Shown here: positions 22,892-33,599 of the stretch, one piece after another
How the letters are laid out: each line of letters starts with the position of its first letter
How positions within the stretch are numbered: position 1 is the first letter of the stretch
Assembly (NCBI GenBank): GCA_032718475.1
Contig: JAUCBJ010008062.1
Span: 1 to 64,000, forward strand
Origin: Nemertoderma westbladi
Taxonomy: Eukaryota > Xenacoelomorpha > Nemertodermatida > Nemertodermatidae
Direction of reading: 5' to 3'
Length of the DNA stretch: 64,000 nt
Program-made: the position numbers and the translations under genes
Notes under the pieces: generated by a model
What the model was told of the DNA's origin: nothing
What the model saw: only the letters and a program-made list of their open reading frames with translations
The model's database searches: none

Positions 22892-23395
22892 CCCTTGCTA
22901 TTATAACTGTCTTCTAGATTTGTTGGTATTTATGTTATTATATTAACTATAATTATTTGTAATACTTAATTTCATCTGTATGTCTTATATTTTATTTTTC
23001 TTAGTTATTTCGTAATCTTCTTACTTTATTGTGTTGTATGTATTATTCATAAAATGTTTATATTTTCTGTCTTTTATTTTTTGATAATAATAATAATATT
23101 TATTTTTGGTTGAGTTTATACTTTATACTAAGTAGATTAATATAGTAAATGACTTTTATAAAATATATCCTAAACTGATTTAGTTGAATGTTGTAAAGTT
23201 GAGTTTCAGCCGAGAGTTAATGTAATTTTTTGTATATTTATATTGAATGAAATTGATATGGAGGTAAAGCTGATGATGGTGTGAATTTGTCCTAATTTAG
23301 GATTCAACTCAAGTGAGTGGCCTATTTTATCAACAATATTTTTAGTTTAAAAAATGTTTTTTATCACTCTATATGTGTACCGCTCGTAAAAGACA
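22892..23395. other. Intergenic spacer
   Basis: AT-rich 3' UTR/intergenic DNA between the CCDC15-like exon and TMEM267, with a TAA-repeat stretch near 23085. No gene seen. Confidence 0.4.
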
Positions 23396-24046
23396 ATGAG
23401 TAATTGCTTTTACCATCTGTTTGAACCCAGTACCATTATCATCAACCTTGGTCTCATAGCCGTTTGCCAAATACTGGAGAAGATTGTTCGGATTCCATTT
23501 CTTTACACAAAACCGTGGTGCTTCGCTCTGTTAGATAATATTAACCACCAAATAGTTGCGGCGACCACCTGGACTGCCGTTCAGTCGCTGCTGAGCAAAG
23601 GCGTTATCATAAACTGTTGGATATCGGCTATTATTGCTGGAGTTATTGATGTAGATCACTTCCTATTGGCTAAATCCTTGAACCTGTACGACGCGGTTCA
23701 CCTGGAAACAAGACCACCGTTCCACATCACCACGTTCCTACCATTAGTGGTGTGTTTCCTATGGTTACTAATACGATGGTTACAACTAAACAGAAGGTTA
23801 CACATAATGTATTTGCCCTATATTATACTAACCAGCACCCTAACTCACCATCTAACTGACAGCACTCGTCGCGGGTTGTACTTTTGGCCCTTTGGTAGCT
23901 CTAAACCCCTGCCTTATAACTTATATATCGCTTTGGTTGCTTTAACTCCCTTTTGTATGAGAACTATAATATATTTTATCGAGGACCCCGTTGTTAGTGA
24001 CAAGGACAACCCAGATGCGGATGAAGGAATTTCACTCGAAGTTTAA
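23396..24046 (+). CDS. TMEM267: TMEM267 family multi-pass membrane protein
   Basis: A single-exon 216-residue protein, close to the roughly 215 residues of the human protein. It has four to five hydrophobic helices (about 12-30, 50-85, 113-131, 138-150, 174-196). It keeps the family landmarks DNINHQ (47-52), AGVIDVDHFLLA (81-92), a RPPFH (106-110) and THHLTDSTRRGLYFWPFG (150-167). The spaced His/Asp residues in predicted membrane helices resemble bacterial YdjM/DUF457 membrane-bound hydrolases; a metal-dependent activity is inference and the animal protein's role is unknown. The ATG at 23396 is the first in frame. An AATAAA polyadenylation signal is at 24069-24074. It lies 357 bp upstream of ATPAF2 on the same strand. 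Confidence 0.88.
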   Translation: MSNCFYHLFEPSTIIINLGLIAVCQILEKIVRIPFLYTKPWCFALLDNINHQIVAATTWTAVQSLLSKGVIINCWISAIIAGVIDVDHFLLAKSLNLYDAVHLETRPPFHITTFLPLVVCFLWLLIRWLQLNRRLHIMYLPYIILTSTLTHHLTDSTRRGLYFWPFGSSKPLPYNLYIALVALTPFCMRTIIYFIEDPVVSDKDNPDADEGISLEV

Positions 24047-24402
24047 ATGTTATTTGGTAACAACAACCAATAAATCGAACTAATTAACTTATTAATTAAC
24101 TAATTTTATTGTTTATAATTATTTCTTATACTTACTCGTTACTATTTTATGGTTTTCTTTGCCGAAGTACCATTGCAGACACAGCATTGATGTAATTTGT
24201 TGTTATTCTAAGTTCGTAGCTAGCTGGGTTTATACTGTATGGAGTGGCATTTATCCATAAAAGGAAAAGGTTAATTAAACAATTAAAGGAAACATCTTGT
24301 ATTAACGACTGTAAATAATATTTTTTTACCATTATTGCTATTATTTGCCACTTGGTTAGCACCTTTGTTCACCCTGTCACTTCTATCTGCAACACAAACA
24401 CC

Positions 24403-25218
24403 ATGGTCAGCACCTCAATTTCTCTATTCCCAAAGATACTGCACCAAATACCAAAGCCGTTGATTGGTTCACCATCGCGTTGCTATGCGACTCAACGTAA
24501 ACGCTTTTACAAAACCGTCGATATTCTAAACGAGAATAACGAATTCAAGGTAACCCTTGACAACCGGCGATTAAAGACTCCACTGGGTCATGTGTTTGCG
24601 GTGCCTTCTGACGCACTTGCCTTAGCTGTTGCTAAGGAATGGTCTGACCAGACAGACACCATCCAGCCGTCTTGGATGCACCTAACAGCGTTATGCAACT
24701 CGGCTATAGACAACCCCTACCACAAAACAAAAGACGGCGTTGTTAACCATCTATTACAATTTATCCAATCAGATACGTTGTTATGTCGGCATAGTAACCC
24801 GCCCGAGTTGGTCGCCTTGGAGACGGAGAAATGGGACCCCGTCATCCAATGGGCTACTGAGTTTTATGGAGTTGATTTGGAACCAAGCTGCAGTATAACC
24901 GGACCGGATATATCAACTAAGACTTTGTCAGTAATAAGACAATCTCTTCTAACCAAATCGCTCGCCGTTCTAATCGGAATTGAATTCGGAGTTGAAACAC
25001 TAAAGTCGCTGCTCCTTTATATGGCGTGCGCCTCTCGGCGGCTGGATGTGGAATCAGCGGTGTCTCTATCTCGCCTCGAGTCGGCGTATCAGGAAGTTCG
25101 CTGGGGGACCCTGGATGACGCCCACGGGGCCGATGTTGCTGATACTCGCACCCGATTGGCTGCCTCGTTAATATATGTTACGTACATGTCGGAAGTGACG
25201 TCAGAAGAGCGTTGTTAG
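24403..25218 (+). CDS. ATPAF2: ATP synthase mitochondrial F1 assembly factor 2 (ATP12)
   Basis: A single-exon 271-residue protein matching ATP12/ATPAF2, the mitochondrial chaperone that binds free F1-ATPase alpha subunit. After a Ser/Arg-containing presequence (residues 1-30), the conserved RKRFYKTVDI segment opens the ATP12 domain. LDNRRLKTPLG and LALAVAKEW..Q follow, then LTALCNSAID, SDTLLCR, LE..KWDP.I.W and VRWG..DDAHGADVA near the C-terminus. I chose the ATG at 24403 because it sits in ACCATGG; the frame extends upstream but without another ATG. Human ATPAF2 is 289 residues. An ATTAAA polyadenylation signal lies at 25314-25319. It converges with FBH1 on the other strand. Confidence 0.93.
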   Translation: MVSTSISLFPKILHQIPKPLIGSPSRCYATQRKRFYKTVDILNENNEFKVTLDNRRLKTPLGHVFAVPSDALALAVAKEWSDQTDTIQPSWMHLTALCNSAIDNPYHKTKDGVVNHLLQFIQSDTLLCRHSNPPELVALETEKWDPVIQWATEFYGVDLEPSCSITGPDISTKTLSVIRQSLLTKSLAVLIGIEFGVETLKSLLLYMACASRRLDVESAVSLSRLESAYQEVRWGTLDDAHGADVADTRTRLAASLIYVTYMSEVTSEERC

Positions 25219-25897
25219 GGCTAAACGTTGAAACTATATATATATAGTATCCAGTTGAATATAGTTATTACTGATGTAGCTATAATAACTATATTGTTAC
25301 CGAATGTTATTGTATTAAACCTGAGTTCAAACTTTCGATTCTATAAAAAATTATGATGTTTTATTTAATATAGTCACAACATTTGTATTTAATGCATGAC
25401 GTGGGGGTGTGGGGGGGGGGCTATTTCTCAATGACCTTTTTTAGAATTAGAATAAGCTTAAATACAATATTATATTATTATTATATTAATAATAAATAGG
25501 AATAATAATATTTAACTAAATAATTTGTATACTTCCCCATGATATTTATTATATTGTATAATATCCCATTCCCATGCATAGACAAATACCATATCGCACT
25601 AAATAATATACAAAAGGCAATAAGAAAAACCTACAAGATAAATTCCAATATCTTCACTTAACATTACAAATTCCATGAAATTCCCATATCTTATTATTAA
25701 ATACACACACTCTTGTGTTCCTGAGACTGTATTCGCATGTGAGGGGCGGGAGCTTCAAATCACAATTATTGCTACGGGCGATAAAACTAACTGCACCAGT
25801 AAAAGTTGAGTCCAAGTGAGTCAATTTAGTGACCCCAGGCCGAATAAAACTGAGGATATACCTTTATTTACGCTTAACTTGAAATCATAAGCAACAT
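25219..25897. other. Convergent intergenic region between ATPAF2 and FBH1
   Basis: Holds both 3' ends: ATTAAA for ATPAF2 at 25314-25319 and a minus-strand AATAAA for FBH1 at 25863-25868. A G10 tract lies at 25411-25420. No gene. Confidence 0.5.
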
Positions 25898-28003
25898 CTA
25901 TAGTTCTACAATGACAGGCCCTAAAGTTCCCTCAATACGATTCGACACCAACTCATCCATGCCCTTATATAGAGAGACGCTGCAATCCCCGCAGATACTC
26001 CCTGGATCCAGGGTCCCAACCGAGATACCGTCGCGGATATAGACCGCGGGACGACTCAACGAGAGAACCCCCGCACCGGTAGCGCAATCCGCGTCGTGTA
26101 CCGCGTTGGGAACCCTCATACTGCATTGCGATCCGGACTGGATCCCGCTGGACAACCCGGCCCGATGGAACCGGTCACCGACTACCGCGAAACACAAAGC
26201 GAGTTTCTTATTAACAATGAGTTGTCGTTTAGCGCGAGTCGCCGCGACGTACAGCAGGTTGTACTCGTCCCTCGGAAATCCTCGCAACGACTTGATCAAC
26301 GACTCTATACGGAGTTCGCCCAACGCGATCCCGTTCCACGCGGTCTCCCTCGGGGTCTGCAGATAGTCGTCGTACAGCTGCACACAATCGAACTCCAACC
26401 CTTTAGACTTGTGGGCCGTCGTGAGGACGACGTTAGGTTTGAGTTTATCGATATCTACGATTCTACTTTCAACCTCCCGCAACAACCTAGGAAGACTCGC
26501 CCCGTATCGCTCAACCAACAACAGTTTCCACACGATGTCCTTTTCTCCGGCTTTAACTCGGTAATGCTCTGTCATTTCCTTAAGATTTTGAAACCTCTCG
26601 AATTGCCTCTTAACAAACCATTCGCGGACACGATGTCTCTCTCCTTGGACGAACCACTTACAGGCGTTTAGTAAGAATTGGGTGTCGAGGAAAGAGATCC
26701 CTCCAGGGAAACCGATAGTAACAGAAGAGCAAGACGGATCGCTTACTAAGTCAACGGCCTGGCAGAAAACGCTGAAATTACTGCGACAGATGATCGCCGT
26801 CTGTTGGGCCACTGGCGTCTCATCCGGGGATCCACATTGGTTGTAGTAGCTGAAGGGCCGAGTCCCTACCCACCCGGGTTTATTGGAGCCCAAGAGGAGT
26901 TGATCCCTGGAGGAGCTGGACTCCTCCCCCATCAGCGCCTCCCGTATCGTCTGTCCGACGTAGGCGATCGCCGGCCCGAATCGGAAGCTCTGCGTGAGAT
27001 GGAACGTGCGACTGGCGCGGATCGAGGACAGGATGTTAACGGCGCCGCGGAACCCGTAGACCTGTTGGTTGGGGTCCCCGACCAGGATCTTAGCGCATCG
27101 TTGACTCATAATGATATCACGGGCGCACGGCGAGCAGTCCTGCGCCTCGTCGACGAGAATACAACCGAAGTTGTAATCCTTACAGAGATCCGGCCTAGTC
27201 AGTTGCCACAACTTTAGATACCCATCGTGGGTTATCGCGACATCTTTGTTGTTCTTATCCGCCGCTTTCCGCCACACATCGCGACTCTCACGACAAGCCC
27301 GTTCGATATCTTCCGGTTTGAGTTTCCGACTCTTTCCGGTCTCCTCGGAATCTTCTTCTTCCGAGAACTCGAACTCTTCCGGGACGTGTTCCTTCCCGAG
27401 TTGGTCATCATCCGAAGCCATAAAGTTCTCGAGGGTTTTTATCACGAGTTTGGCGCGCGTGAATATACACCCGGATCCCTTCCCCATCTCGAGTTTATAC
27501 GCGATGGAATCGTTGCGGAAACTCCCGCACAACTTCGGTTTGGACTGCGATTTATTCCGGTATTGTTTCCCAACGTCGTTGTAAGCTAACGAGTGTAACG
27601 TCTTGCAAACAACGTTAGGAGGGAAGCTAGCACTAGCGTAGATAGCGATCGCCTTGTTGTAACAGATGTAAAGAAAGCGAATGTGAGGCCGAGATTTCGC
27701 AAACTCTCTCAGAGTTGTTGTCTTTCCTGTACCGGCGAACGCGATTATTTTAACGCACTCGCATTGCGCGAGAGACAACGGGTGCTTGATGATCCGTAAC
27801 TGTTCGTGGGTTAGCGGTAAGGGAGGGGGCGGTTGTCTGGAGGGCGATATATCCGATAGGGTACGGAAGACTGCTTGTCTGGGGGGTGGTCGCTCCATGA
27901 AGGCCTTGGTACGGGTGAGTCCTTCCTCATTCTCGTACATGTGTAACCCGTGGTAGACATTGTAATACAAGTAGAAAGGGGTGCCAAACCGCTGGTAGAA
28001 TAT
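25898..28003 (-). CDS. FBH1: F-box DNA helicase 1, exon 2 (UvrD-type helicase domain)
   Basis: This 2106-base terminal exon encodes residues 309-1009 of FBH1 (FBXO18), a 3'-5' superfamily 1 helicase that acts with SCF at stalled forks and removes RAD51. The acceptor TTTTACCATTCCAG precedes base 28003 and the join is phase 0. All helicase motifs are intact: Walker A AFAGTGKTT (396-404), Walker B LVDEAQD (591-597), motif III VGDPNQQVYGFRG (616-628), motif IV TQSFRFGPAI, motif V TTAHKSKGLEFD (836-847) and motif VI YVAATRAKRQ (893-902). An acidic insert EFSEEEDSEETGK lies between motifs Ia and II (about residues 520-532). Total predicted length (1009) is close to the human protein. A minus-strand AATAAA at 25863-25868 follows the stop. 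Confidence 0.95.
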   Translation of the reverse strand: MFYQRFGTPFYLYYNVYHGLHMYENEEGLTRTKAFMERPPPRQAVFRTLSDISPSRQPPPPLPLTHEQLRIIKHPLSLAQCECVKIIAFAGTGKTTTLREFAKSRPHIRFLYICYNKAIAIYASASFPPNVVCKTLHSLAYNDVGKQYRNKSQSKPKLCGSFRNDSIAYKLEMGKGSGCIFTRAKLVIKTLENFMASDDDQLGKEHVPEEFEFSEEEDSEETGKSRKLKPEDIERACRESRDVWRKAADKNNKDVAITHDGYLKLWQLTRPDLCKDYNFGCILVDEAQDCSPCARDIIMSQRCAKILVGDPNQQVYGFRGAVNILSSIRASRTFHLTQSFRFGPAIAYVGQTIREALMGEESSSSRDQLLLGSNKPGWVGTRPFSYYNQCGSPDETPVAQQTAIICRSNFSVFCQAVDLVSDPSCSSVTIGFPGGISFLDTQFLLNACKWFVQGERHRVREWFVKRQFERFQNLKEMTEHYRVKAGEKDIVWKLLLVERYGASLPRLLREVESRIVDIDKLKPNVVLTTAHKSKGLEFDCVQLYDDYLQTPRETAWNGIALGELRIESLIKSLRGFPRDEYNLLYVAATRAKRQLIVNKKLALCFAVVGDRFHRAGLSSGIQSGSQCSMRVPNAVHDADCATGAGVLSLSRPAVYIRDGISVGTLDPGSICGDCSVSLYKGMDELVSNRIEGTLGPVIVEL

Positions 28004-28490
28004 CTGGAATGGTAAAATTTCACCAAAATTGTATAAGTATCTATTAATCAAATCTAAAGACGTGCGTGCGTTATTAGATTAATAACTGTTAGATCTGATG
28101 AACTCCTATCGGAAATAACCATCAATGGGAAGTGGTATGATTTCACTTCCTTAATTATTAATTAAAAATTGATAATTAACCCACCATATTAATTCCTAAT
28201 TAAATCTTTAAATTCTCCCAGCTGGGATTAATGCAGTAATGTCATTCTAACTTTTAGTGAGTTAATGCAAATTACAATATTAAATTAATATTGACATTAT
28301 TTTAAGCCGTCAACATAATAAATAAATAATTAATTGTTGAAGAATGTTATGTTTATGCAGGATGACATTAAACAAAGCTTCGTGTTTAACATGCAGGGTA
28401 AATGGGGTCGAACTCTGGACCTCTGATTTGGCAGCTTACTCAACCAATATTTCTTTGCTACCGGTAGAAATAATAAAATATGCGACTTAC
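28004..28490 (-). other. FBH1 intron containing a tRNA-like SINE relic
   Basis: A 487-base intron with donor CAG|GTAAGTCG and acceptor CCATTCCAG, the only intron I can place in this gene. At about 28385-28455 the minus strand shows TTGGTTGAGTAAGC (A-box-like) and GAGTTCGACCCC (B-box-like), consistent with a decayed tRNA-derived SINE. Confidence 0.8.
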
Positions 28491-29414
28491 CTGTAAGTGT
28501 GTAGCTACACAATATAAAGCTTCCACTATGTATATAATCAGACATTGTGTTTGACACAAAGTAATTAAACGCCTAACGGATTGAGCATCTGGAGACAGAA
28601 TCGCCAAACAGGCGACCAACGAACCAACACTCAGCACGGCATCGCTATCAGACACTTTACGCAGACAGGCCTCCGCCAACGGAAACTGACGGTGGAGTTT
28701 CAGCTGGGAAATAATGTCATCAGAATTCGAAGGTTCGTGAATATTTCTGAAGGTTTTCATTTTCTTTATTAGTTGGATAAGACAATCAGCGCTTGTGATT
28801 CCATCACTGTCGATATCTTCTGTTAAGGTTTCTTTGCATTCTAGAACGAGTCTCGCTACATCCGATTGATTATCGACTGTAAACTGTTGAGATTCCACCC
28901 TAATATCGTCTCGATTACAAACCTTAACCATATAGAAAGTTCTCTTCCACGGGAGAAATGTCTTGCCCATTATTATACCATTGAACCTTTTGCAACAGCA
29001 AGTTACATTCAAATATAGATCGAACGCGGGTACCATCGCAAATATGTTCTCTAACACTTCTAGAGGGAGGAAGGAATAGTCGTAGGTCGGTACACATTGT
29101 GAAAGGACTGTTTCTGATTCAGTTTCGAGGAACAATGATTTCGCAACGAGTTCCACATTCGGACTGTTGTAAAGCTGGGAGGGACATTCGCCTATTGCTA
29201 TTGGCGGTGGTGTGGGGGTGATGAAGGCCGCATAAGGGCTGTTCTCTATGGCGGAAATAAACTCATCGTCTGATGATTCGGCAGAAAACGAGGACACTTG
29301 AGTGAAGGATTTAGATCGTTTTATAATGTCGCGATCAAGATCAACCGATACGCAATCACTAGAACAGTTAGTAGAAGTAATTGGAGATGAATTTGCTTCA
29401 TGGGATCGTTTCAT
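28491..29414 (-). CDS. FBH1: F-box DNA helicase 1, exon 1 (F-box and N-terminal region)
   Basis: A 308-codon first exon starting at the ATG at 29414 (MKRSHEANSSP) and ending ...YCVATHLQ at the donor CAG|GTAAGTC at 28490. Residues 1-105 are Ser/Asp/Glu-rich and probably disordered. Residues about 114-155 form the F-box (FLPLEVLENIFAMVPAFDL then LNVTCCCKRFN), which docks to SKP1 of an SCF ubiquitin ligase. A helical region follows up to the helicase. The two-exon structure is much simpler than the many-exon vertebrate gene. Confidence 0.9.
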
Positions 29415-29640
29415 ATCTCTAAGATAGACCCTGTGTGGGGTACCGGTACTGCCAGTACAGGTATTGGTATTGGTATTGGTTTAATGGTGCTCAAAGTATA
29501 ACATTAAAAGGAACATTAAAATAACACAATTATTAAATAACAACAAACATTACATAAGGAACAATAAGGAACATAAGGAACAATATCAAAACTGAAACTG
29601 AAGTTATGTTATTATAAATTTGACGCTATAAAAATGTTAT
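29415..29640. promoter_or_regulatory. FBH1 upstream region, no defined motif
   Basis: About 225 bp upstream of the FBH1 start, rich in GGTATT repeats (29458-29480) and TACCGGTA-type palindromes. No TATA box or other element could be assigned. Confidence 0.25.
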
Positions 29641-32600
29641 TATGTATTATAGTTATTACTCAATCAGAATGCTTATAATAAATACATTGCGCACCGGGGA
29701 TAGCCCCTTAAGGCGAGCCTTGTTTCCGAGAGGGTCCCCGTGGTTAGTTCAATGGGTAAATTATACAGTATAATAAAGATTCGGCGTCATGTATAAAACA
29801 ATAAAAAAATAAATAAATGAGGTTTCAGGTGTATGAATAATTAAAATATTACATTCTTTAGAACTATGATAAGTATTAAAAAAAAAAAGAATAGTTTATT
29901 AATATTTACATTAATGCATAAAATTTTTAAAAAGCCATCCTCATGTGCGTACGTAGATTAAAATATTTGGTAAAATTTACCATTGAAGTGTAGTAGCTTC
30001 AGTAAAAATTAAAATCAGTATTTCTCCCCTTAAATATCTCTTGCAAAATAAAAAAATGGGGATGCTTTGTACAAAAATTAAAACTTGTTATGATTAGTTA
30101 TTTTAGAGTTATGAGATGTAATAGTTCATTAATAGTATAAAAAAAAATTAAACGCTAATAATTAGTAAAAAGTATAATTAAAATCAGTGTATTGTCAATC
30201 GAGCGAGCGTAGGTAATGCGATTTTACTGCATGTTTGAATGCCTCGACAGATACTGACTCGGTTACGTGGCGCGGCAGGCTATTCCAGATCGCTGGGCCC
30301 TTATAGTCAAAGGAGAGCTGGCCAAATGCGGTGTTTTTCTGTGGGATGACCGCTTTAGTTTGGGGGGCGCGCGTGTCACGTGTGGATGAGGAGAAGTCCA
30401 CCATTTCCTGTATATAGCTCGGGGTGACGTTATGGTGAGTTTTGTACATGATAGTTGCCAGGTTTTGTTTAATTCGTAGTTTAATGGGTAGCCAGTTAAT
30501 TTCTCGAAAGTGTGAATTGTCGATGTGGGTGCGATTGTCCAGTCCCAGGCAATACCGGATACATTTCCGTTGTAGGGCCTCCAGTTTGTTTCTCCATAGG
30601 ATACTAATAGATTGGAACCACACTGGTGATGCATAGTCCATTAGTGGTTGTATTAATGCATTGCATAGTAGGCGGCGTGTATTGTAGTCTAGTACACCGG
30701 CAAATCGCCACAGGAACTTTAACCGAGAGTTGCCTTTCTTTATTATTGTTGCAACCATCGATTCACTGTTTAGAGTTTTATCTAATTTGCAACCGAGGTA
30801 GTTGACCGAGTCCCTGTTCGCTATTGCTTTCCCATTGCATGTCACATTTAGTGGTTCGTTTATGGCTAAACGTTGTGCTGTTCCAAATAGGATACTTTCG
30901 GTTTTACCTAAATGGAGAGTTACGCGGTTGTCTATGAGCCATGCTTGGGTGCATTCTAGATTCCGTGTTAGTGATTCCGATATGGTTCTTGAGTCTGAGC
31001 CAGGGACTAAGTGCGATATGTCGTCTGCGAACATCGGGGTGGGGCAATCAACGGCTTGGTCCGAGTCATTGGTGTGTGAGAGGAAAAGTAGGATCGCTAA
31101 GAGAGTTCCTTGTGGTAAACCGTCATCCAGCGTGCGTTGATCTGAGTCAACCCCCTGTATGGTTACAACTTGGGATCTGCTTGATAGATAGGATTCAAGC
31201 CACGCTATTGCTTTGTTGTCAAAGCCCATGTATTTCAGTTTCATCAATAGTATGTTGCGATTCACCGTATCATAAGCTTTCTTGAGGTCTATTAACACCA
31301 TCCCTGTTAACTGGCCACCATCTGCTGCTGATCGGATGACAGTGTCTATAAATATCAAGCATGTTTCCGTTGAATAGCCTTTACGAAAGGCACTTTGAAG
31401 TGCAGATATGATAGAGTTTGATATCAAGTAATGGTACATCTGATCGTAGATTACTTTTTCTATAATCTTGGAGAGAATAGGTAGTAGAGACACTGGTCTG
31501 AAGTTTTCACGTTGAGTTTGTGTGCCCCTTTTATAGATTGGTGCCACTTTGGCTAGTTTCATAGCTGAGGGAAATTTACATGTTGTTATGGAGATATTTA
31601 TAATGTGAGTAATTGCTTTTGTCAGCTCAGTGGAACAGTCCTTATATATTTTTGCTGGTATACCATCAATGCCGGGACTTTTATCGGGATTAAGGTCGCA
31701 TAAGATACGAGAAACCACATCCTCTTCAGTTTGTTTTAGAGTAAAGCTATCTTTAGTTATTCCCTTAGATTCATAGTATCTGGCAACTGCAGCCTCACCA
31801 AAGCGACCTGTAGGTGGTGGTAATTTGGTTTCCAATTCATTAGCAACACCAGTGAAGTATTCGTTAAACGCATCAGCTATTTGTCTAGGGTCAGAAACTA
31901 GTTCGGTTCCATTATTGATTGTAAGTGGTCCATTTGATTGGCCTTTCTTTGATGGTAAGCCGAGGTTTTTGAGGGTCTTCCATAATTGTTTAGAGTTAGT
32001 TCTGTTCTCCTTAATTTGTTCTCGTATGTATGTCTGTTTAGTTTCCTTTATGAGTTTGGTGGTGTCATTCCTGATTCTCTTGTAATTTGTTTCATTTTCT
32101 TCAGTGCGATATTTTCTTGCTGTGGTTAAGGCTTTATTCCTCATAGTTATAGTGTGTAGAAGATTTGGAGTTAGCCAGGGTTCGGTATGAGTTTTGATTC
32201 TGATATCCCGTTTCGGTGCTATAGTGTTGAGGATATTTAAAATCTCGGAGTTTAGAATGTCCACGGCTTCATCCACGTCATTTATATTGCCAATGTTGTT
32301 AATTTTACTATTGTTCACAATCATTTCCTTTAGTTTTGGTATGGAGTAGTCTCTGTATGTTCTAGCTCGGATTATTTTTGGTATGTATTTATGGTTTTTA
32401 ATTTTCTTCCTGGTGACATATACGATGTAATGATCACTAATGCCGACTTCTATTACTCCAGATGCTGTAACTTTATTTTCCAGTGCTGAAGTATAAATGT
32501 GATCGATAATGGTAGAAGATATCTCAGTAACACGGGTTGGGTCCTTGATTATTTGTTTAAGTCCAGTAGAGGCACAGAATGAGTCAACTATGTTTTTATT

Positions 32601-32996
32601 GCTTCGGTCATTACTAGATATGTCTGCATTGACGTCTCCAAGGATATAAATTTCTTTATGGTTAGATACCGTTCCAATAAAAGATTCTAAGGATTTGAAG
32701 AATTGAGTTATAGATGACTCTGGAGGTCGATATACCGATCCAATGAGGATTTCTTTGGTGTAGGGCATAATGAGAGTTCCAAATACCCCTTCAATATCCA
32801 TTTGATTCAGTGAAATGCAGGCATTAAATACCAAATCGTCTCTAGTATATATTGCAACCCCTCCCCATCCATTCTCATTTCTATCCTTCCTGGTAATTTT
32901 ATACCCTATGATTTCGACTTCTTTGTCAGATACTGAGTCATCCAACCACGTTTCAGATACAGTTAGTATGTGTATTCGAGTTAGCAGTAGGCACAA
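29641..32996 (-). mobile_element. 5'-truncated CR1/L2-like LINE
   Basis: Comprises the endonuclease/reverse-transcriptase frame (30195-32996) plus a roughly 0.5-kb 3' UTR. In the minus sense the 3' UTR contains GGACCCTCTCGGAAACAAGG and a GGGGCTATCCCC palindrome just before an AT-rich end, as in CR1/L2-type tails. The 5' end is cut inside the endonuclease at about 32996. No target duplication was identified. Confidence 0.75.
30195..32996 (-). CDS. LINE endonuclease-reverse transcriptase (N-terminally truncated)
   Basis: An uninterrupted frame of about 930 codons. It begins inside an APE-type endonuclease at HILTVSETWLDDS and continues through ILGDVNADISS (about 115) and GISDHYIVYV (about 186). 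The reverse transcriptase runs from about residue 420: SPGIDGIPAK, ENFRPVSLLPILSKIIEKV, motif A VLIDLKKAYDTVN (about 567), motif B GLPQGTLLAILL and motif C FADD (about 655). LGCKLDKTLN follows, then a C-terminal ALQRKCIRYCLG and AIWNSLPRHV ending. The catalytic Asp residues of motifs A and C are present. Motif B departs from the usual GSILGPLLF, hinting at early decay. No in-frame ATG with the missing endonuclease start exists, so it cannot be an intact element. Confidence 0.9.
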   Translation of the reverse strand: MCLLLTRIHILTVSETWLDDSVSDKEVEIIGYKITRKDRNENGWGGVAIYTRDDLVFNACISLNQMDIEGVFGTLIMPYTKEILIGSVYRPPESSITQFFKSLESFIGTVSNHKEIYILGDVNADISSNDRSNKNIVDSFCASTGLKQIIKDPTRVTEISSTIIDHIYTSALENKVTASGVIEVGISDHYIVYVTRKKIKNHKYIPKIIRARTYRDYSIPKLKEMIVNNSKINNIGNINDVDEAVDILNSEILNILNTIAPKRDIRIKTHTEPWLTPNLLHTITMRNKALTTARKYRTEENETNYKRIRNDTTKLIKETKQTYIREQIKENRTNSKQLWKTLKNLGLPSKKGQSNGPLTINNGTELVSDPRQIADAFNEYFTGVANELETKLPPPTGRFGEAAVARYYESKGITKDSFTLKQTEEDVVSRILCDLNPDKSPGIDGIPAKIYKDCSTELTKAITHIINISITTCKFPSAMKLAKVAPIYKRGTQTQRENFRPVSLLPILSKIIEKVIYDQMYHYLISNSIISALQSAFRKGYSTETCLIFIDTVIRSAADGGQLTGMVLIDLKKAYDTVNRNILLMKLKYMGFDNKAIAWLESYLSSRSQVVTIQGVDSDQRTLDDGLPQGTLLAILLFLSHTNDSDQAVDCPTPMFADDISHLVPGSDSRTISESLTRNLECTQAWLIDNRVTLHLGKTESILFGTAQRLAINEPLNVTCNGKAIANRDSVNYLGCKLDKTLNSESMVATIIKKGNSRLKFLWRFAGVLDYNTRRLLCNALIQPLMDYASPVWFQSISILWRNKLEALQRKCIRYCLGLDNRTHIDNSHFREINWLPIKLRIKQNLATIMYKTHHNVTPSYIQEMVDFSSSTRDTRAPQTKAVIPQKNTAFGQLSFDYKGPAIWNSLPRHVTESVSVEAFKHAVKSHYLRSLD

Positions 32997-33599
32997 CCGT
33001 GCCGTATTATTATTAGGCCCCTACTGTATTATGTAATTAATTCCTTACATCTCACAGTCTCATGCCGACATGAATAAGTAGTAGTAGTATTAACTGTACC
33101 CAATTAAGGGTCTACTTAAAATTGCACAACTCCAGTATACTATAAGCCTACAGTACTTAAATTAAAATTAGACTAGACATGAATTTATACATTATTAAAT
33201 ACAATTACCGGATTATAATATAACAGAATGGCCCAGCAGAGCAAATATAAACAATAAACCGTTCGTTCAACCATTATTATACAATAATTTTTATTTCCGT
33301 TTAAATCACTCATGATGTCCTTTTTTTTACTTTTTATGTCCTCCAGAAATTTACCGTTAGGTTCCATGCTACCGGTTCCATTTCTACTGCTGTTCTCTCA
33401 GGCTATCACTGTCTGACTGTATCAGTACCGGCACCGGTATTAGTATACAGTATAGAGCACTATTTTGCAGTATTGCTGTATTGTATGTACAGATGTAGGT
33501 ATAAAGCAGGTATTTTAGGTATTTTAGTACCGGTACCGGCACCGGTACTGCTGTAGGCCTACCATTTAAATACGGTAATGGTAGGCCTACCGGCTGACC
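32997..33599. other. AT-rich spacer with palindromic ACCGGT/TAGGCCTA motifs
   Basis: No gene. Several TACCGGTACCGG-like and GTAGGCCTAC palindromes cluster at 33420-33599. Confidence 0.35.

Noticed and set aside
24352-24402. Upstream extension of ATPAF2 to 24352
   Set aside because: The codon there is TTG; the first ATG is at 24403 in an ACCATGG context.
26096-27589. Plus-strand open frames over FBH1
   Set aside because: Antisense shadows of the helicase exon with no homology of their own.
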